A stretch of DNA of 17,000 bases from Bryobacterales bacterium (GCA_003132865.1 PKYZ01000228.1:3017-20016); one strand, 5' to 3'; positions 6,947 to 15,000 are shown, numbered from the stretch's first letter. Notes: generated by a model from the sequence alone, not told the origin. Numbers and translations: made by a program.

Positions 6947-6985
6947 CCGCAAGCCGGGTTGACTTGACATGATAACCTACTGGCG

Positions 6986-7444
6986 ATGCCCTTGCCTCCG
7001 GTTCGGTACGCCACTCTCGCCATCGTAGTTTTCCTGGCAATTGCTGGTTTCGACATCGTCACGGGCTTGGAGCATTGGCCATTCGGCAGTTACCCCATGT
7101 ACTCCCTCTCTTACCCCGAGGAACTGTCTTGGCTGCGGCTCTATGCGGTGACGGACCGGGGCGAGATTGCGCTGCGCGGCGAGCGCGATTTTGCGCCATT
7201 CGACGAAGCGCGCTTGGTCATGGCGCTGGCACGCTTGCAAAGCGCGCGCGGAGGAAATCAAACGCTTGACGCGGCGCTTCTGAACCTAGTGCAGTTGTAC
7301 AATCGCCGGAAAGCCAGCCCACCCCTCCGCGCATTGCGCTTGTACACAGTGCGTTGGGCGCTGCGGCCGGGTTTGCAAGGCTCCGAACCACCCGGGGAGC
7401 GAATCCTCATCGCCCAAGTGGCTGGGAATGAGGCCGAGCGATGA
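6986..7444 (+). CDS. Single-pass membrane protein, partner of the HTTM-domain protein
   Basis: The 152-residue product has one N-terminal hydrophobic segment (ATLAIVVFLAIAGFDIVTG, about residues 9-27) and a soluble remainder that probably faces the outside. The EHWPFGSYPMYS motif just after the membrane segment is one I associate with small proteins encoded beside HTTM membrane proteins; this is recollection, not a search result. The rest has no recognisable catalytic motif. Its stop codon overlaps the ATG of the next gene (ATGA at 7441-7444), which implies translational coupling and joint function. No convincing ribosome binding site precedes ATG 6986. Confidence 0.85.
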   Translation: MPLPPVRYATLAIVVFLAIAGFDIVTGLEHWPFGSYPMYSLSYPEELSWLRLYAVTDRGEIALRGERDFAPFDEARLVMALARLQSARGGNQTLDAALLNLVQLYNRRKASPPLRALRLYTVRWALRPGLQGSEPPGERILIAQVAGNEAER

Positions 7445-8349
7445 CCAACCTCTGCCAAAACTGGCATCGCTACTGGTTCACTCCGGAAACTGCCGAACAA
7501 CTTGCGTTGGTCCGTGTGGTCAGTTACGGTCTGCTCTTTGCGATCTATCTGCCGCTCGACGACCGTGGCTGGACACAAGTTTCGCCGGTGTTCTGGATGC
7601 CCATTCCAGCGTTTCACTTCCTCTCCGGCCCTCCGCGCAACGCGGCAACGATTGGAGTTCTGCAAATCCTATGGAAAGCCTCGCTCGTCACCTCGGCGAT
7701 CGGATTTGTCTCGCGCTTTAGCATGGCGACCGCGGCGGCTCTCGGTTTCTTTCTCCTGGGGTTGCCTAACTGCTTCGGAAAGATCCACCATCTCGACGGA
7801 TTTCCAGTATTACTCCTCTGTATCTTGGCGCTGTCGCGCTGTGCCGATGCGCTGTCGGTCGACCGGGCCTTGCGCAGGGGTCGAGAAGCGCGGGCTGAAG
7901 TCTCGCCGCGATATAGGTGGCCCGTTCGCCTGGCGCAGACGCTTTTCCTTCTGGTGTTCTTCGCGGCTGGCTGGGCCAAGCTCCGGAATAGCGGACTGGC
8001 CTGGATGACCGCCACGAACATGCGCTCCATCTGGTTGGGAGAGCTTTTCACCCACACCCCTCCGACTGGGCTCGGCAGCTTTCTGGCGCAGTCGACGTGG
8101 TTGTGCCAGTTTGCGGCGGTGGCTACCGTGATCGTCGAGTTGTCGGCGGTGCCCGCATTGTTCGTACGCCGTCTTCGTGCTCTCACTCTGGTTGGGCTTT
8201 TCGGCCTGCAGGTGCTCATCGCACTTATGCTGGGCGTATATTTCACGCCGCATCTGGTTGGTTACGCTCTCTTCTTGCCTTGGGAACGCTATTACACCAA
8301 GCTTCGCGGGTACCCCACACCGGCTTCCCATCGCGTATACTTGTCCTGA
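7441..8349 (+). CDS. HTTM-domain (vitamin K-dependent gamma-carboxylase-like) polytopic membrane protein
   Basis: The 302-residue product is a multi-pass membrane protein resembling the HTTM (horizontally transferred transmembrane) domain of vitamin K-dependent gamma-carboxylases and their bacterial relatives. Supporting segments are LALVRVVSYGLLFAIYLPLD (21-40), the loop GKIHHLDG (113-120) followed by a hydrophobic helix and ALSVD, and the later helix LFLLVFFAAGWAKLRNSG with WAKL characteristic of the family. It lacks the soluble carboxylase half, so carboxylation cannot be assumed; bacterial HTTM-only proteins are mostly uncharacterised. It is coupled to the preceding small protein by an ATGA overlap, and the glycosyltransferase starts nine bases after its stop. 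Confidence 0.82.
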   Translation: MTNLCQNWHRYWFTPETAEQLALVRVVSYGLLFAIYLPLDDRGWTQVSPVFWMPIPAFHFLSGPPRNAATIGVLQILWKASLVTSAIGFVSRFSMATAAALGFFLLGLPNCFGKIHHLDGFPVLLLCILALSRCADALSVDRALRRGREARAEVSPRYRWPVRLAQTLFLLVFFAAGWAKLRNSGLAWMTATNMRSIWLGELFTHTPPTGLGSFLAQSTWLCQFAAVATVIVELSAVPALFVRRLRALTLVGLFGLQVLIALMLGVYFTPHLVGYALFLPWERYYTKLRGYPTPASHRVYLS

Positions 8350-8358
8350 TGGGTCCTG

Positions 8359-9156
8359 ATGGCTGTTGAGTCATTTTCCGCTTCCCCGGCCGGTCCGCTG
8401 ATCGTGGCCCGGCGGCCGGCGACGCGGCTGCAGGCCCAATGCCCCCTTCTTTCCGTCGTGGTCCCCACGTACAACGAGGCGGCCAATATCGGACCGTTTC
8501 TGGAAGCGCTAAGGGCGGGTCTGGATTCGGCCGCCAGCGGCAATTACGAAGTGATCGTGGTGGACGATGAGAGTCCGGATGGTACGGGTGAGGTTGCCAC
8601 AGCGATTTCGAGCGATTGGCCCAACCTGCGTGTCGTGCGACGGGCGGGAGAGCGCGGCTTGGCCAGCGCGGTTGTGCGGGGTTGGCAGATTGCCCGCGGA
8701 GACGTGCTGGCAACCATCAACGCGGATTTTCAACACCCCCCCTCGATTCTTCCGAAAATGCTCCGGAAGATCGAAAATGCGGACCTAGTCGTCGCCACAC
8801 GGTACGCGGCGGAGGGTTCGGTGGGGCGATGTCCTCTACACCGCCAATTTTTGTCGGCATTCGCGAGACGCGTGGGGGTGCTCCTTGTGCCCAAAGTATT
8901 CCGCAGGGTCACCGACCCGCTCAGCGGATGTTACATGTTTCGCAGGCAAGCCATCGAGGATATCGAGTTACGGCCCACCGGATTCAAAACGCTGATAGAA
9001 ATCCTCGCGCGAGGGCGTGCGGCAAATGTAGTGGAGCACGGGTACACAATGCAAAAGCGGCGCAGCGGACGGAGCAACGTGAGGTTGCGGCACTGGTTCG
9101 AGTATCTCGGGCAATTGGGCCGCATCCGAAGCGAACTGCAACGGCGGCGATCTTGA
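8359..9156 (+). CDS. GT2-family polyprenol-phosphate glycosyltransferase (DPM1-like)
   Basis: This 265-residue protein is a GT-A fold family 2 transferase that probably moves a sugar from a nucleotide donor to a polyprenyl phosphate at the inner face of the membrane. VVVPTYNEAANI (33-44) and VIVVDDESPDGT (65-76) are the nucleotide-binding motifs, GLASAVVRGW (100-109) follows, and INADFQHPP (120-128) stands where the metal-binding DAD/DxD usually lies. TDPLSGCYMFRR and GFKTLIEIL are further DPM1-type landmarks. It has no C-terminal membrane helices, unlike many bacterial homologues, and ends in a basic tail. The stop overlaps the TTG start of the next gene (TTGA, 9153-9156), which suggests that the two products work as a donor-making and donor-using pair. 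Confidence 0.92.
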   Translation: MAVESFSASPAGPLIVARRPATRLQAQCPLLSVVVPTYNEAANIGPFLEALRAGLDSAASGNYEVIVVDDESPDGTGEVATAISSDWPNLRVVRRAGERGLASAVVRGWQIARGDVLATINADFQHPPSILPKMLRKIENADLVVATRYAAEGSVGRCPLHRQFLSAFARRVGVLLVPKVFRRVTDPLSGCYMFRRQAIEDIELRPTGFKTLIEILARGRAANVVEHGYTMQKRRSGRSNVRLRHWFEYLGQLGRIRSELQRRRS

Positions 9157-10721
9157 CGTTCATTCTTCTCGCGCTGCTGGCGTTGGGCGCCGGCGTGCTC
9201 ATTCTCGTCCGGATGAGACACCTCCACCCGGCAATGCGGTGGGCTGGAGCCGCTATGCCTCTACTGTTATCCTTACTGGCGGTGCAGTCTGGCGCGGGGA
9301 TACTCAATTCTCCTTCTTTTGTTTGGAACGAGGTCAGGTTGGCCCGCTCCATGGCTCTGTTGCACGGGTTCAGTCTCTATTTGGACCGGGACGCAACTGG
9401 CCCAGTAATTGGAACGCTGCATACTCCAGTGAGCCATTGCCTTTACTTAGCAGCCGCCGGACTTCATAGCCCTACGTATGCACTGCTCGCGGGATCGCTC
9501 CTGTCCCTGCTCCTCATCTTTGTGCCGCTGGGTTGGGTATTGCTTCGCGCGAGCGAGGGCACCCGCGATCGTCTATTTGGCGCCACCGCCGCCTTTCTGT
9601 TCTGCGGATTCCTGATTATGCAAACGCCGGGCACTTTCCACACAGCTTGCATGATTCACACCGATGCGGCTGCGCTCGCCTTCGCGACGCTCGCTTGCGG
9701 CGCATTCTGTAACCCACGGAAACCCATCACAGTGCCGCAGGCCTGGCTTGCGGGCGTGGGTTGTGTCCTGGCCTGGGGAAGCAAGCAGACGATGGCGCCA
9801 ATAGTGCTGGCGATTGCGCTGTTTCTAGGAGTGAGCGCCGGCGCCAAAGTGCTGGCCCATTTTGGGGCTGCAGTATTGGTTGGCGGGGCAGTACTGCTGG
9901 GGGCTATCCTGGCACTTGTGCCGGCGCATGCCTTCCTGTTCAATACGGTCACGATGGCGGCGCACAGGCCTCTCAAACAAGGATATATTGAGGTTCTCGT
10001 GATGTTTTACCGGGCAGGAAAACAGGATGCACTTCCGGCACTCTTTCCGATGCTGCTCCTGGCGGGCTATCAGTGGATCGCAGCGGAGCGCAGGCCCGAT
10101 TTGCGAGACTTCGTTCGAGCGAACCGCTGGCTTGCGTTTGCGCTCGCCGCGCCAGCACTGATTCCAGTGACGGTCATGGCGATTGTCACGGTCGGCGCAG
10201 ACGTTAACCATATGGGATTGGTACTCTATTTCCTGTTTGTCGCGGCGGGCCTGGCAATTGGGCAGTACTTAGCCGATCCTAATAACTCCTTCTTGCGTGG
10301 TAGTGCCTGGCTGTGCGCCATTCTGGGAATATTGGTCAGTGTCGCTCCGGGAACGTTGCTCAGCGTGCCTTCGCGTCTGCGCAATGTTCACGAGAATGCG
10401 CCGGAGGCCGCGTTACATTATGAGCTGCGGCACCCCGGGCGTGCATATTTTCCTTGTAACCCGATGGCCAGCCTCCTGTCGAACGGAAAGGTATATCACG
10501 TGGATTTCTCGGTCTATGATCGCGAGATTGCCGGATACCCTCTGACTTCGCATCAATTCGAAGCCGGCCTTCCTTCCGGATTCACAGTGGTCGCGATTCC
10601 ACCGGGAGAGCAGCCCCAGTCAAGCGCACTTCGAGATATGTTGGCGCGTTATGAGCAGGTTGCCGACATCGAACTGCCCGGTTGGACCGTCTACGAACGA
10701 CAGCGGACGCCAGCCAACTAA
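9153..10721 (+). CDS. GT-C-like polytopic membrane glycosyltransferase (candidate)
   Basis: The frame is open from 8616, but the 5' part lies inside the glycosyltransferase gene and is arginine-rich and non-protein-like. The credible start is TTG 9153, which overlaps the previous stop and opens directly into a membrane helix (TFILLALLALGAGVLILV). The 522-residue product has about ten hydrophobic segments. NEVRLARSMALLHGFSLYLD and then GTLHTPVSHCLYLAA match the first-loop layout of GT-C enzymes such as the GT39/GT87 and ArnT-like families, which take sugars from polyprenyl phosphates on the outer membrane face; MIHTDAAALAFATLACG is a second typical element. The C-terminal roughly 100 residues are a soluble domain. 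Family is inferred from layout, and acceptor and sugar are unknown. Confidence 0.8.
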   Translation: MTFILLALLALGAGVLILVRMRHLHPAMRWAGAAMPLLLSLLAVQSGAGILNSPSFVWNEVRLARSMALLHGFSLYLDRDATGPVIGTLHTPVSHCLYLAAAGLHSPTYALLAGSLLSLLLIFVPLGWVLLRASEGTRDRLFGATAAFLFCGFLIMQTPGTFHTACMIHTDAAALAFATLACGAFCNPRKPITVPQAWLAGVGCVLAWGSKQTMAPIVLAIALFLGVSAGAKVLAHFGAAVLVGGAVLLGAILALVPAHAFLFNTVTMAAHRPLKQGYIEVLVMFYRAGKQDALPALFPMLLLAGYQWIAAERRPDLRDFVRANRWLAFALAAPALIPVTVMAIVTVGADVNHMGLVLYFLFVAAGLAIGQYLADPNNSFLRGSAWLCAILGILVSVAPGTLLSVPSRLRNVHENAPEAALHYELRHPGRAYFPCNPMASLLSNGKVYHVDFSVYDREIAGYPLTSHQFEAGLPSGFTVVAIPPGEQPQSSALRDMLARYEQVADIELPGWTVYERQRTPAN

Positions 10722-10813
10722 TAAGGCTCGCACAATACAGTGACAAGACCGCCTGCCCTACAACGTCCGTAGCGCGTTCGAGGGCAGTATCGGCCACCGC
10801 CAGCTTCACGGCG

Positions 10814-12082
10814 TCATCCCAAGGCGCGGCGGCGGAAGGGTTCGCGCTCCCGGTAGGTGAGCGAGCGCCACAACCACTCCAGCGGCCCGAAATAGAAGCG
10901 CCGCATCCAGAGCCGGGAGAATGTCAAGACGACTATCCAGACCGCCAGCACGACGAGGGCTTCCTGTACGCGGCTCACCTTGGCGAAGAGGCCCAGTCCG
11001 TGCCCATAGAAGAGCAGAGTGCAGAGCAAGCTTTCCAGAATATAGTTGCTGAACGCCATGCGGCCCGCGGCCGCCAGCAGCTTGACGGCGCTGCGCAGGC
11101 CGGGCGTTTTCGATGCGATCATGAGCAGGCAAATCCATGCCAGGCTGACGCCCAGGCTGCCCCAGTAGTTGAATTGCGAGCCGGTGAAGAACGCATACCG
11201 CGCGCTCCACTGCTCCTGGAAATTACGGTGGACACCATATGCGATCAGGGGAAGACCAAAAAGCGCTCCGGCGATGCCGAGATTGCGATAGAAGCGCGCG
11301 GACAGGCTCCCGGTTAGCAGGCCCAGTTTATGGAGAGCCATGCCCACCAGCATCAGCCCACCAGCGCGCCAGAGCGTTGCGAACACCAGGCCGGAAGTTT
11401 CAGTGATGAACGACTCCTCGGCGCGGAATGGCATCTGCGTCAACCAGCCGCCGCGATACCCGGCGATCTGGGCGGCGGTCTGCTGCGCGGTTGGCTGCCA
11501 CACGTCCTGCATAAAGGCGGCTACCTGTTTCGCGGACCAGAATTGCATGGACCACCCGCCGGCTAAGGCAAGCACCGAAGCCATGCCCACTACCACCAAG
11601 CCGATCGCCAGCAGGCGCTTCGGCTCCAGCTTCCGGAACGGGTATACCAGCACGCCGCATATCGCATAACTGACCAGGATGTCGCCCGACCACAGCAAAT
11701 AGGCGTGCATCAGACCGAAGATCAGCAAGCAGAAACTGCGGCGCAGGAATATCGGCCAGGGCCGCTGGGCGCGGGCCTCGATGCGGGAAGTCAGCAAGAC
11801 CAGACCGGCGCCGTACAGCATGCAGAAGATGGCCATCATTTTTTCGTCGGCTAACAGATGGCTGACGAGCCACACCCAGTAGTCCACGCCCTCCAGGCTA
11901 TGCGGGTAGGCCGTCGGATTCTGGTAAGCGGCAAAGATTTCGGCGAATCCCTGGACATTCATCACCAGGATGCCCAGAACGGCGAATCCGCGCAGCAGAT
12001 CGAGCGCCAGGATGCGCTCGCGTTCCATTACCGGGCCGGCCGGCGCGGGTGGTGTGGCGCGGTCAGTTTGTGAGGGGCCCAT
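10814..12082 (-). CDS. DUF418-family (YeiB-like) multi-pass membrane protein
   Basis: The 422-residue product begins its first helix with ILALDLLRGFAVLGILVMNVQ, the hallmark start of the DUF418/YeiB group, which is distantly related to acyltransferase-like membrane families. The C-terminal DUF418 domain is recognisable by GRMAFSNYILESLLCTLLFY and the closing FGPLEWLWRSLTY. About ten membrane segments are visible. Function is not established for the family; transport or acyl transfer are both suggested. The first 17 residues are polar, and ATG 12082 versus the in-frame ATG at codon 19 (MERERILALD) cannot be decided because neither has a good ribosome binding site. It follows the coiled-coil gene by nine bases on the same strand, so they form an operon. 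Confidence 0.92.
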   Translation of the reverse strand: MGPSQTDRATPPAPAGPVMERERILALDLLRGFAVLGILVMNVQGFAEIFAAYQNPTAYPHSLEGVDYWVWLVSHLLADEKMMAIFCMLYGAGLVLLTSRIEARAQRPWPIFLRRSFCLLIFGLMHAYLLWSGDILVSYAICGVLVYPFRKLEPKRLLAIGLVVVGMASVLALAGGWSMQFWSAKQVAAFMQDVWQPTAQQTAAQIAGYRGGWLTQMPFRAEESFITETSGLVFATLWRAGGLMLVGMALHKLGLLTGSLSARFYRNLGIAGALFGLPLIAYGVHRNFQEQWSARYAFFTGSQFNYWGSLGVSLAWICLLMIASKTPGLRSAVKLLAAAGRMAFSNYILESLLCTLLFYGHGLGLFAKVSRVQEALVVLAVWIVVLTFSRLWMRRFYFGPLEWLWRSLTYREREPFRRRALG

Positions 12083-12091
12083 CTGATGAGG

Positions 12092-12622
12092 TCAGTGCGG
12101 CTTGGGCGGAGCTTCGAGTTGGCGCTCGATGGAATCCAGCTTTTCGTTGAATTCGTTGAGCGCCGCCTGCTCGGTTCCGAGCGAACTGGCGAGCTCGCTT
12201 TCGCGCGCCCTCAATTGCTGATCCGGACCGTTGCCGGCGGCCATTTTCAAAGCCGTGCGCATGTCTTCCAGTTGCGCGCGGCGTCCGGCATCGGTTTCCG
12301 CCGAAAGGTCCTGTTCGATCTTGGCCAGCCGTTCGTTGGCATTGGTCTGCCGCGCCGTTTCGGCGGCGATTTGCTTGCGGACCTCATCCAGTTGCAGCGA
12401 GATCCGAGCCACCCTGGCATCCTGCAACTGGGCCCGTTGCAGGATCAACTGCATGCGCGGACCGAGCGAGACCGATTTTTCGAGAGTCACCCGCAATTGC
12501 CGGACCTCGTCAAGCAGCTTCTGCATGGTGGCGTTGTCCGGGTTTGTAGTTTGCGCGGGCGCCGAGGCTACCACCAGCACCGCCAGTAAAACGATCGTGC
12601 CAAATCTGAAGAGCTTGTTCAT
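12092..12622 (-). CDS. Secreted coiled-coil protein of unknown function
   Basis: The 176-residue product has a clear Sec signal peptide (MNKLFRFGTIVLLAVLVVASAPAQ-like, first about 24 residues, AxA at the cleavage site). The mature protein is almost all charged helix, rich in Q, E, R, A and L with heptad-like spacing from about residue 33 to the end, consistent with a long periplasmic coiled coil. No enzymatic motif is present and I do not recognise the family. Its stop is nine bases from the start of the DUF418 gene, so it is probably the first gene of that two-gene unit. The 14-bp repeat tract lies immediately upstream. Confidence 0.82.
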   Translation of the reverse strand: MNKLFRFGTIVLLAVLVVASAPAQTTNPDNATMQKLLDEVRQLRVTLEKSVSLGPRMQLILQRAQLQDARVARISLQLDEVRKQIAAETARQTNANERLAKIEQDLSAETDAGRRAQLEDMRTALKMAAGNGPDQQLRARESELASSLGTEQAALNEFNEKLDSIERQLEAPPKPH

Positions 12623-12640
12623 CGTGGTCTGTCCCTATAA

Positions 12641-12766
12641 GCTTTCAGCCGTCAGCTTTCAGCCGTCAGCTTTCGGCAGCCATCAACCGCGATGCATCTG
12701 GCTGATCGCTGAAACCTGATCGCTGACCGCTTCTAGCTGACCGCTTCTAGCTGACCGCTGAAAGCT
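12641..12766. repeat. 14-bp-period repeat tract forming a large imperfect palindrome
   Basis: On the plus strand GCTTTCAGCCGTCA is repeated at 12641 and 12655 with a decaying third copy from 12669. From 12702 the opposite orientation appears with the same 14-bp period: CTGATCGCTGAAAC, CTGATCGCTGACCG, then CTTCTAGCTGACCG twice (12730, 12744), ending CTGAAAGCT. The two halves are inverted relative to one another and flank CAGCC/GGCTG (12677-12681, 12700-12704) and a perfect GATGCATC palindrome (12691-12698). As RNA it would fold into one long hairpin between two minus-strand genes. It overlaps the last bases of the upstream gene's stop codon region. Confidence 0.85.
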
Positions 12767-14939
12767 ACTCATCCATCACGCATCGAAACCCCAGCGTCCC
12801 GGCGCGATCCTTGGAAGGCGCCATCAGGAGATACTTCCCGTGCTCGTTCAGTCTGTAGGCCTGTGGGAAGTACCACATGGACCCTTGCGGCTGATAATAA
12901 CTGCCGCCGCGCACAATCGCCGCGCGCGTATGTTCGTCCACATATTCGTCGGTCCACTGCCACACGTTGCCGGTCATATCTATTACCCCGAACGGGCTGG
13001 CGCCCGCCGGATGCGCATCCACGTCCGCGGGACCGGGCAGGTCGCGGCCCTTGTATGGCGTGGGAACCGCGCGCTCGTCCCACGAGTTGCCCCACGGATA
13101 CAGCCGCCCATCCGTGCCTTCGGCCGCGTACTGCCATTCCCACTCGTGCGGCAGCCGCTTGCCTGCCCAGGCGGCGTAAGTCCGCGCGTCTTCTACCGAC
13201 ACCCAGGTGACCGGCTTATTCGCCCAACCATCCGGGTACGTTTCGTTGCGCCAGTCCTTCAGGAAGTTGTGTCCGTCTTTCGGATGATATTGCGTGGCGT
13301 CCAAAAACTTCTTGAAGTCCGCATTAGTCACCGGATAACGGTCGATGTAGATCGATTTCATCGTGAGCGGATGGTGGTGGCCGCGGCGGGGCGCGTCTTC
13401 CCACGGATACTGCACGTCCAACCCGATCCAGTTTAATCCTTCGATCTCGATGCCGGTCACTTGGAAGTCGAATTCGCCGGCCGGCACGTGCACCATGCCA
13501 GGCGGGCTTCCGGAGGGCGGCTTGGTGGGCGCGATCTCGACCATCTGCTGCGGCAGGAACTTCCAATCGTGCGAAAGGCTCGCCAGCGGCACGCGCGCCC
13601 ACTGTCGCGCCTGCGCCAGGATGCTCTCCATGCTGTGGGGAACGTTGTGCGGAGCGCCGCCCGGCATGACCGCCAGAATCGCGCCGAAGCCCTGGGCTTC
13701 CAGGGCGAAGCTCAGCACCGCGCCGGCGCCCGCGATGCGTGGCTTGATCTCGACGCCATTCCACACATCGTAGTAGCGCACGCCTTCCGCATGCCGCACC
13801 TGGATCTGCTCGCCGCCGCCGTCATATTCATTGCGATTGACCACCGTCCAGAGTGTGCGCCCCTCGCCGGGAAAGCGAGCCGCAAAAACGCCGTATTGCA
13901 GAGTAGGCGCGTAAGGCTCCCAATCGCGCGCGACCAGCAGGTCCGCGAATTGACGCTCGATATACGCGACCCGCCGCAGCGCTTCGGCGTCCCGCGCGGT
14001 GATCTGGTTCCAGATGCCCCAGATGTTTTCCCAGCTTTCGTAGCCCACGCCGTTAAAAAACGCGGCTTGCAGATTGTCCGTCTTGTCGCGCGCCCAGCGG
14101 TCGCAGACATTAATCATATGGCGGGGCTCCAGCCATTTCAGTTTGCTGACCATGGGTGCGAACGGATACTTCCAGTAGCCCCAGCTCTGGTTGTTCCACA
14201 TCAATTGCTCGTCGGCGCGCGGCGAGCCTTCAGGCTCGAACGCCACCGGATGGCCGGTCTGGTCGGATGCCGTCCGGTAGGCGCGCGGCATCCCGTCGAA
14301 GGTATCGCCGTTCACGCCATCGGCGCCGATCTCGGCCATCAGTTGGGCAGCCGCGTTCCAGTATGGCTGAGCCACGTCGCGCGTGCCGGTGTCCCACGGC
14401 ATGCTCGGAAAGAAGACCTGTACGCCGCGATGGTGGAAATCTTCGACCATCCGCCGCAAGGCGGGGATGCCGCCCGGCAGGTCGCGAGCCAGGTCCCACT
14501 GATTGCGGTTGTCGATGCCGATATTCGGATAGACGGGCCAGATGAGCACGCTGTCAATGCCGCCGTAGCGTTTGTCGACATCGTCCAGGTAGCGGTCGAC
14601 TGTATACTTTCCGGCTGCCGGATCGTAGAAATAGCGTTCTTCGGCCATCATCTGCGGCTGGATGAAGTTTCGCTGCGTCCACAAGAGTTCGGGCCGCCGG
14701 TATTCGGCATCGTCGTAGCCCATGCGGATGAGGCGCTCGCGCCGCCACTGGCGCAGGTCGTTGAGCCAGGCCTCGTGCTCGCCGCTTCCGGCGATCTGCC
14801 ACTCGCTCAGTTCCGATACCCAGTCGGGAGTGGCGCGCCGCCCAGGACCGGGTATCTGGCTCCCATCCGCGGGATACCGGGTATCCTGTGCCACCAGGCC
14901 GATCGCCGCTGCGCAGAAGATGCCGATGAGTCGCTTCAT
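12765..14939 (-). CDS. Secreted TIM-barrel glycosidase-like protein fused to an FGE-sulfatase-type domain
   Basis: With ATG 14939 the 724-residue product starts MKRLIGIFCAAAIGLVAQ, a Sec signal; the frame extends eight codons further to 14963, but those precede the signal poorly. Residues about 50-430 look like a TIM-barrel glycoside-hydrolase-type domain: SVLIWPVYPNIG, GVQVFFPSMPWDTGTRD, GADGVNGDTFDGMP and then a beta-rich end (TLWTVVNRNEYDGGG). From about 480 to the end lies an FGE/SUMF1 domain: GMVHVPAGEFDF, YIDRYPVTNADFKKFL, RLPHEWEWQYAAEGTDGR, YPWGN, DMTGNVWQWTDEY, RGGSYY and LGFRCV. The two catalytic cysteines after RGGSY in true formylglycine-generating enzymes are absent, so a binding or other role is more likely. 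Substrate is unknown. Confidence 0.87.
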   Translation of the reverse strand: MKRLIGIFCAAAIGLVAQDTRYPADGSQIPGPGRRATPDWVSELSEWQIAGSGEHEAWLNDLRQWRRERLIRMGYDDAEYRRPELLWTQRNFIQPQMMAEERYFYDPAAGKYTVDRYLDDVDKRYGGIDSVLIWPVYPNIGIDNRNQWDLARDLPGGIPALRRMVEDFHHRGVQVFFPSMPWDTGTRDVAQPYWNAAAQLMAEIGADGVNGDTFDGMPRAYRTASDQTGHPVAFEPEGSPRADEQLMWNNQSWGYWKYPFAPMVSKLKWLEPRHMINVCDRWARDKTDNLQAAFFNGVGYESWENIWGIWNQITARDAEALRRVAYIERQFADLLVARDWEPYAPTLQYGVFAARFPGEGRTLWTVVNRNEYDGGGEQIQVRHAEGVRYYDVWNGVEIKPRIAGAGAVLSFALEAQGFGAILAVMPGGAPHNVPHSMESILAQARQWARVPLASLSHDWKFLPQQMVEIAPTKPPSGSPPGMVHVPAGEFDFQVTGIEIEGLNWIGLDVQYPWEDAPRRGHHHPLTMKSIYIDRYPVTNADFKKFLDATQYHPKDGHNFLKDWRNETYPDGWANKPVTWVSVEDARTYAAWAGKRLPHEWEWQYAAEGTDGRLYPWGNSWDERAVPTPYKGRDLPGPADVDAHPAGASPFGVIDMTGNVWQWTDEYVDEHTRAAIVRGGSYYQPQGSMWYFPQAYRLNEHGKYLLMAPSKDRAGTLGFRCVMDE

Positions 14940-14973
14940 CACCGATGAACATATCACGTCCATCTACCGCAAA

Positions 14974-15000
14974 GGTGGGGCAGGCATTCAGCCTAATGCC
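14974..15000 (-). repeat. Hairpin followed by TGCCCCACC, dispersed element candidate
   Basis: Read on the minus strand, GGCATT (15000-14995) pairs perfectly with AATGCC (14988-14983) around a 6-nt loop, followed at once by TGCCCCACC (14982-14974). It has the same order of parts as the element at the window start. It lies 35 bases upstream of the TIM-barrel/FGE gene and in its leader sense, so it could also affect that transcript. Confidence 0.45.

Noticed and set aside
6959..6975. TTGACT/TTGACA followed by TGATAA before the 6986 gene as a promoter
   Set aside because: The two parts touch instead of being separated by about 17 bases, and no other box fits.
8616..9152. Long 5' extension of the GT-C-like frame into the GT2 gene
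   Set aside because: Arginine/serine-rich, no motifs, and it overlaps the well-supported GT2 coding sequence in another frame.
10722..10813. Terminator between the convergent GT-C-like and DUF418 genes
   Set aside because: Only a weak GCCCT/AGGGC pairing with a long loop and no T run on either strand.
12641..12766. CRISPR array
   Set aside because: The repeats are 14 bp and contiguous without unique spacers, and the halves are inverted; no cas genes.
12765..13500. True formylglycine-generating sulfatase activator
   Set aside because: The two active-site cysteines after the RGGSY motif are missing.
13461..14948. 495-codon open frame on the plus strand opposite the TIM-barrel/FGE gene
   Set aside because: No domain or signal, composition typical of the antisense of a GC-rich gene, while the minus strand carries clear conserved motifs throughout.
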